Assembly (NCBI GenBank): GCA_964023275.1
Contig: OZ029929.1
Coordinates: 7,448,437 to 7,512,436 of the forward strand
Source: Norana najaformis
Taxonomy: Eukaryota > Annelida > Clitellata > Crassiclitellata > Hormogastridae
DNA: 64,000 nucleotides
Direction: 5' to 3'
Shown here: piece after piece, positions 19,776 through 64,000 of the stretch
Numbering within the stretch: position 1 is the stretch's first letter
Layout: each line of letters starts with the position of its first letter
Position numbers and translations under genes: made by a program
The notes under the pieces: model-generated
What the model saw: only the letters and a program-made list of their open reading frames with translations
Database searches by the model: none
Told to the model about the DNA's origin: nothing

Positions 19776-21559
19776 TCTTATCACTGTTTCCATTAGAATG
19801 ATAGTCGTCACTGGTCAGCAAGAAAGATAATTTCCGCTTTTTGTTAAAATTTTGTAGAAAATGTTAAGACCGCTCGTTGCTAAAATACATAGTTACGTTA
19901 TATTGCATGTACTTGAGTTTCACTCTAATTCACTGTTGTGAATTGTGTAATGATTTCTGTGGTGCCATTGAAGTTACACTGATTTACATTACATATTGGA
20001 TTTTAAATAATGCATAACTTTTACTGTAACCTGTGAAGTATAGGTGTTTTACCACGAGACGTTGCTTTTGCCATGACCCATTCGTTGCTTTTACCATGAA
20101 TAGTGAGGGTAAAGTTGTTAAGCGTCTTGTCATTTTGGCCGTCTTTAGATTTTGGCCGTTTGAACTGAGATTAAGGTAGGGTTAGGGTGATGGTGCAGTT
20201 TTAACTGGGGAAGTGGTGAAATAGCTCGTCTTCTGTGGGTTAGACCTCTCTATATGCTGGCAACTCCTAGTGCCAGTTTTCAACTGCTTCAGAAGAGGGT
20301 CATTAAGTGTTAAACCAGTCGGCACCTCGTGAAGTACGTGATGATGACTGACACTTGCACGTTCTCTTCTGACAATGGGAGATTTGGTCTGTCTGTCTGT
20401 CTGTCTGATGGGTAAATTTCCAAACCTCTGCAAGATTTGTTGAACGAAAGTAGTCTAAGACAGGTGGTGAAGAATTAGGATGAAGAAATTTATCAGATGC
20501 CGTCAAATCAAAAACGGATAAATTTTAGCTACATGCCAGAAATTTTGTCTGCAAAAAAGGCAAAAACTTTACGGACGAGCGTATGTGAAGCTGAGTATAC
20601 AACAGAGGATAAATTTAATTTCTTCCTATGTAATAACTTGTATAAGGCCAACCACTAGGTTTTTGGTGATGCAGAACTTAATCAATGTTATGCCATCTAA
20701 CAATTTTTTTTGTAATTTGAAGGCGGTTTAAATAGTTTTTAAGACACTGTCTGTACTGAAATAATTGTATGTGTACCACTTTTAGATGCGGACATCGGCC
20801 CTCCCTTTGTCCGCATTTGGGTGACCCGTTGCTCCCCTCTCTGCTGACGTTCTTTATGGGCGACTCCTTAGTTAGACAGTCTACGAAGAGGTCACGCAGA
20901 GCTTCCCGTAGTATCTGTCGTGGGTTGGTGGCTTTGATAGTGGGTCGGTTTTAAAATGCCCACGTGATATTATCTCCCCGACCTTTCAAATTCTTCCTCT
21001 ATGGTCGCAGTTTATCGAGTGATTTCTCTGGATTATCTGCCAAGGTAAGAAATATTTGCCGAGGTAATTTCGGGTAGAGTTACCGAACGGCAATCCGATC
21101 CACTCAGTGATGTGGTCTGGTGCCGTACGAAATGGTCTAGGGACATTCACATCGCGTGTGGTACGTTTCATGTTTAATACCTAGCGATATAATTGGTAAT
21201 GCACTGCAAAGCAAGCCGACTACCTGGATTAGCTCTATGCACGTGAAATGAACGAAAGACACAGGGGTGCACACGGACAGCCACATTGAAAGGCAAAAGC
21301 ATAGTTTAACACGGGCGGATCCAGAGGCAATGGGCCACCATATCATTTCCCAGGGAGTTCCACCATCTGGTTAGGGTGAAGGTTGCCTAATAAACTTGTT
21401 AAGTAAAAACAGGTCCATTATGATAAAAATGGAAAACTATAAATGGGAAACAAACCGAGGGCATTAACACTCTGAGAAAGGTCATACAAATTTGGGAAAG
21501 TCATGACCTTGGTGACCTAGGAAAGGTCATCAAACAGACAAAAATTTTGTCTGTTTACA

Positions 21560-22609
21560 AAACTCCACCAAGATTAAATGCAACCTTATTAACCTTTCCT
21601 TTGCAAACATTTGAATGCGCCATTGGTTTTATGCACATACTTGCGTACCTACAGACTAGCTGACACTGGCATGCGTGAGCTAAAAGGGATGCTGAAAGAA
21701 AGCCTGATGAACAGAAATGGGGTGAGTGGGCGCCTCTTGATCAACCCGATGCGATTTAACCAACTCCGCACGAAAAGCGTTAAGCGACCGCACGGAGGAA
21801 TAAATTAGATAAATTTGCGCTCGCTAGTGGCAGGCAGCTTGCAGTTCTCTGGCACGAAAGCGCTCTTCTAATATCTAGAGTTACTCTAGCCCTCGACGCT
21901 CGACGAATTCGTCCCGTTGCGTTTAAAAGTGGGAGGTTATCACAGTGGGCGCTTATCGTTGCCGATTGGTCATTTGCGGTTATTATTGACACGCGCCCCT
22001 CAGAGCCCGCCCGAGTCTGGAACCAGCTTCCGACTGGCCGCGCAGTAGGCAACCAGTCTCGGGCGAAAATAGAGCGAGCGTCTTTGCAGACTATAGAGCT
22101 GTCGAGAAAATGGTGATTACATGCCAGGAAATTGAATAAACCTGCTTATGTTGAGCGAAGACTTTGTAAATTATATTTCCGAGTTCTTTGTACCTAAGAC
22201 GTTTACGATGTGAGGCTGAATCATGAACAGAGGGGCCTATTAGTTTTTATGTGGACCGTTCTGGAATAGACGCACGAGAGCTGAAAGTAAAAAACGATAA
22301 CCTTCCGCTTTATCGGAAATAAATGAAACTTTATCTTCTTTAAGTATTCGAAACGCGGCTGACAGCAGAAGGTTTCCTTTCGAAAGATTACTATACGACC
22401 TGCTTAGTCCTGCAGGTGAAGCCAGTGGACCGTAACAAGGCTGACGATCATGACGCCCCTTCGGAGGCGGAGATTAGATGCATTCGCATGAGTGACAGCG
22501 TTGCTGACAGGCGCCGCGTTTCGGAAGAGAAATTGGTCGACGGGAACGAAGAGCTTGTTAGCAGCGGAGGAGTAGAGCTGCTGTAAATTTAACACTGATA
22601 GCAGCCATT
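21560..22609 (+). promoter_or_regulatory. Probable PTK7 promoter and 5' UTR region
   Basis: This kilobase is richer in CpG than its surroundings and nearly free of repeats, and it ends at the PTK7 signal-peptide exon. No clear TATA box or initiator can be assigned, so the transcription start is unknown. Confidence 0.45.
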
Positions 22610-61006
<38,397 letters not shown>

Positions 61007-62279
61007 GTGAGTTCAGCTCTCACTAAGTATTTCAGTCTCTTCTATTTATATAGCACCACTGTATGTGATAGAAAGCATGAGTCAGTGGTGTTGTATACGG
61101 TCGTGTCTTTTGGACCCTCCACAGTGAACTTTTCAGTTGCTGTAACTCGTGATATGGTATCGTACGTCAGTAAGTCAGTCATGGCATGAGTTGGTAGCAT
61201 CAGTAGTATACCATGTTACATGTTGTTGTGTAACGTTTAATGTTGTTAAGTGTAAATAGTGTGTTGTGGAAACTTGTAATCGATCCGTGTAATGCTTTAG
61301 CGTGCAACAATTAGAAACTGCAATGCTCAAACTCTAGCAGTTTAATGCTATGGTAAGACAAGATCAGGTAAGGTAAGGTAAGCATTAATTTATTTGGCCC
61401 TTTGTTATTAATAATATTCAGGGACACAGTCCTCGATTGAAGAGTCTTTTAGCTGATGCTGAAGCACAGTATGCCATCAATTCAGCAACTGCTAAAGGCT
61501 GGAAGAGTTGTTCCTGCCATCTCATCCCTGAGCTTATGGCCATGCTGTATTGTTTACATATGTGCTGCAACATTTCAACTTTGTCCAAATGTAAAATGGT
61601 CCTTTCTAAGCGTCGGTAATGTTATAACCAGTTTCTATCAAAGCATGCCCAGTTTTATTTTCTCTTTGTAGTCAGTTCGGCATTTAAATGTGCTTTATGA
61701 CTGATTTGGCTTATTATTTGGCTCCTTATACTGTTATTCACAGCCAAAATAGGCCTACCTTATGTGGATCCTGTTTGCTTACATGCTTCCGTCTTTCAAA
61801 ACCTAGGGGACATGCTCTCACGCTTATCTGCCAATTGTGATCACAGCAGATGGGGACGCAACAGTTAAATGCTGGAGCCGAGATCCAGGTACTAACTAAC
61901 CTGGATCGGTTTAATCAGACCCTCAGGTAAACGTACACCTGGAACCGTCAGGTGTGCGCTGTCCAATGGCGCTTTGGTCAATTAGGTGGCTTCCGCTGCT
62001 GTATCTGATTCGCGGTTTGTTGCCTTTCGGAACTTAATCGGCCATGAAAATGTGGCCGCATTCGTTCAGTCATTTCGCATGCTAATACCCGCAGTGTGAC
62101 GAAAGACTATACAGGATGCTGCCTCTTGGATCTTCAAATAGTGTGGCCAAACGGTGTTGAGCACAGCAGCGTACATTCCTATGTTTACCGATAAACATTT
62201 ACGATTAGGACCTGAATAACTGCTATAAATAGAATTTGAAAGTAAAATTGGGACATTTATCACTGCTGATTAGATCACA

Positions 62280-62850
62280 GTGATTGTGCTTCGGAAGCAG
62301 ACAAATTACCTGTAAGTTCGCGGTTTCTATAAGATTGCGTCATCGTGGAGCCGCTACTATTTTTAGCATACGTCTACAAGCTCGAATGTTGTGCACTTCG
62401 CTCTCACTTACGCCGTTACTTCCGCGCAGAGAAAACCCCTCCGCCGTCTGCTATATTTTTCCACATTCCCGATCAGCACCTTTTCTCGTCGGCAATTAAA
62501 TCTCCACCTTCTGCGTCTCTTCTTCCTTCTTCCTTCCAGATCCTTCCGCCTCGTCGGAACCGGATACGCTCCGGTGTACCGTCGAGGCAGTCGGATGTTT
62601 ATTCACGTGTTTCCACTCGTGCGCGCGGAAGCTCGGTCGTCGGGGACCCGCCGTCCGTGAAATCCGACTGTCTTCTCCCTCCTACGTGGCTCCTTCCCAG
62701 CAGTAGTGCGTGTTTTGGCACCTGGCTTCGATTGTCGAAGCCCCACGGGGCCGGCACCTGGGCGATTCGCGCCGCCCGATCGCCCTTCTTGGGCCGGCCG
62801 TCCCCAGTGCACGCGACCAGAACCCAAATTGCATTAGTTATCGCAAGGAT
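62280..62850. other. CpG-rich intronic segment
   Basis: Unusually G/C- and CpG-rich relative to its neighbours, with an open + strand frame rich in Ser, Pro and Arg that matches nothing I know. It could be an internal promoter, the 5' region of a retroelement or a recent insertion. Confidence 0.5.
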
Positions 62851-62946
62851 ATTTAAAACACTTTTCACCTTTCACCCTGAACTGAAGACTTCTGTTTCAT
62901 TGCACTCAATGTTCGCTTCCACTTGCATTTTCCTGCTACATGTCAC

Positions 62947-63020
62947 TACGTGGCTTGGTGGTTACGTAGTGGCTAATTGCTGCTGTTTGATACTATGTCG
63001 GAGGTTCGATTTACGGTGCA
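62947..63020 (+). mobile_element. tRNA-like SINE head
   Basis: TGGCTTGGTGG (A box) at 62951 and GGTTCGATTT (B-box like) at 63003, 52 bp apart, are spaced as in a tRNA. There is no cloverleaf acceptor stem. Confidence 0.55.
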
Positions 63021-63255
63021 GAGTGCAACGTATGCGGATTCTCTGTCAAGTGATGAATAATTAGTGCCTAAGGATAATTTGCACAACTAATCGGGTGCTA
63101 TCGTTTATCACAAAGGCATCGAAACCAGGGAGGGAATGACGCATGATGCGACATAAAATTTCAGGGGATGGCAAAAATAAATTTGACAGGGAAACAGAAA
63201 TTCAGTGGCAACACTTATGAGGTGCAAGTTGCCTTTAATATCGTTTCATGAGGAT

Positions 63256-64000
63256 CTACAAATGATATCTCTAACTACCGACCTATCTCTAACCTTTCCT
63301 TCCTCTCTAAGCTTCTTGGAAGATGTTTGTCCGACCAACTGGTTGACTACCTTGACTCTAACTCCCTCATGCCTCCTCTTCAATCCGGATTTAGGAAGTT
63401 CCGCTCTACAGAATCACTTATTACACGTCTCCTGGCCGACGTCTTTGGAGCTTTTGACCGTGGACAGGTTACTCTTCTTGCCTTCTGTGATGTTAGCGCT
63501 GCTTCTGACACTGTGGATCACTCTATCTTTTTGGAGCATCTAGGAAAATCTTTTGGCATTACTGATTCTGACCTTCTTTGGTTTCAGTCATTCCTCTCAG
63601 ACCGCTCTCATTCTGTTATCTTTGGGCCTACACGTTCTGCCTGGTCCCTTATACCTTTTGGCCTTCCTCAGGGTTCTGTCTTGGCCCCTGTCCTTTACAT
63701 TCTGTACACTGCCGACCTGGCACGGGTTCTCCTTCCCATGAGTGTTGCTGTTCATCAGTATGCAGACGACATTCAGGCCTTCACTCATGGCCCAGCGGAA
63801 GCGGCTCCCTCTCTGGTTGAGAGGATTCTTGACGTAACATCTGCCCTTGGTCTCTGGATGTCCTCTAATCGCCTCCGACTGAACTGTGCTAAAACCCAGT
63901 TCATCTGGCTTGGTGGTCGTGCTTAGCTTGCTAACATTGATTCATCGTCCTTACGCCAGAGGTTTTCGGACATTCTATTATGTTCCAAAGTCCGTGATCT
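63256..64000 (+). pseudogene. LINE reverse transcriptase fragment, runs off the window
   Basis: Encodes ISNYRPISNLSFLSKLLGR, LQSGFRKFRSTE, FCDVSAASDTVDHSIF (motif A, catalytic Asp), GLPQGSVLAPVLYILYTADL (motif B) and YADDIQ (motif C, two Asp), then LGLWMSSNRLRLN and KTQFIWLG. A TAG at 63924 interrupts the frame, but the homologous reading continues past it (LANIDSSSLRQRF), so the stop is a nonsense mutation. The 5' end of the LINE is absent: a TGA lies just upstream of 63256. CR1/L2-like by motif style. Confidence 0.88.

Larger units (their letters stand above)
17005..22609. other. 3' UTR and intergenic region between the LDLR-like and PTK7 genes
   Basis: Contains a SINE at 17655-17860, duplicated A/T-rich blocks at 17830-17970, a degenerate cttgccacacctgac tandem array (19370-19620) passing into ccttac repeats to 19775, and from about 21560 a CpG-richer, repeat-poor segment that is probably the PTK7 promoter/5' UTR. 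No further coding gene is recognised. Confidence 0.7.
61007..64000 (+). other. PTK7 intron 6, left part
   Basis: 61007-62280 holds a short aggtaagg tract (61365-61382) and otherwise nothing recognised. 62280-62850 is markedly CpG-rich. Then come a tRNA-like head and a LINE reverse transcriptase fragment. Confidence 0.75.

Noticed and set aside
62345-63064. 239-codon open frame as a real gene
   Set aside because: It spans a CpG-rich segment and then a tRNA-like SINE head. There are no domains, and competing frames on both strands are also open.

Overview
This is a stretch of metazoan nuclear genome. It has long introns with GT/AG borders, about 40% GC, many microsatellites and dense old retroelement debris. 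The two host genes are typical of animals. The species cannot be fixed from sequence alone; a marine invertebrate is my inference, because the lipoprotein receptor looks unduplicated and carries an insect/lophotrochozoan-type C-terminus. Nothing in the window is prokaryotic.

Host gene 1 (about 61-17004, + strand, 5' end off the window) is an LDL-receptor/VLDL-receptor/lipophorin-receptor family gene. I traced 15 consecutive exons whose reading phases all join: five exons carrying six LDL-receptor class A modules, two EGF-like exons, five exons of a six-bladed YWTD propeller, a third EGF-like exon, a stalk plus transmembrane exon, a cytoplasmic exon with an FDNPVY internalisation signal, and a short terminal exon. 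The histidines and tryptophan known to drive acid-dependent ligand release in human LDLR are present in place.

Host gene 2 (22610 to beyond the right edge, + strand) is a PTK7/off-track family receptor pseudokinase. A 76-nt signal-peptide exon at 22610 is followed after an 11.7-kb intron by a one-exon Ig domain, then by two Ig domains of two exons each; the rest of the ectodomain, membrane segment and kinase-like domain lie past 64000. A relatively CpG-rich, repeat-poor stretch at about 21560-22609 is the likely promoter and 5' UTR.

Everything else is intronic or intergenic and mostly repeat. Notable pieces: a 2.6-kb DNA transposon with long inverted repeats and a nearly complete but broken unclassified transposase-like gene (31164-33793), plus a second decayed fragment of the same family (24895-25083); a 0.7-kb non-autonomous element with 8-bp target duplications and G/C-ladder termini (6173-6871); a 2.7-kb array of about 80 copies of a 34-bp repeat that appears to be a reiterated piece of a LINE coding region and runs straight into that LINE (57171-60320); several families of LINE 3' fragments and tRNA-headed SINEs sharing 3' ends with them; a probable 5S-rRNA-like SINE; and a LINE reverse transcriptase fragment at the right edge. 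I see no CRISPR array, no functional RNA gene and no cooperating accessory gene system.
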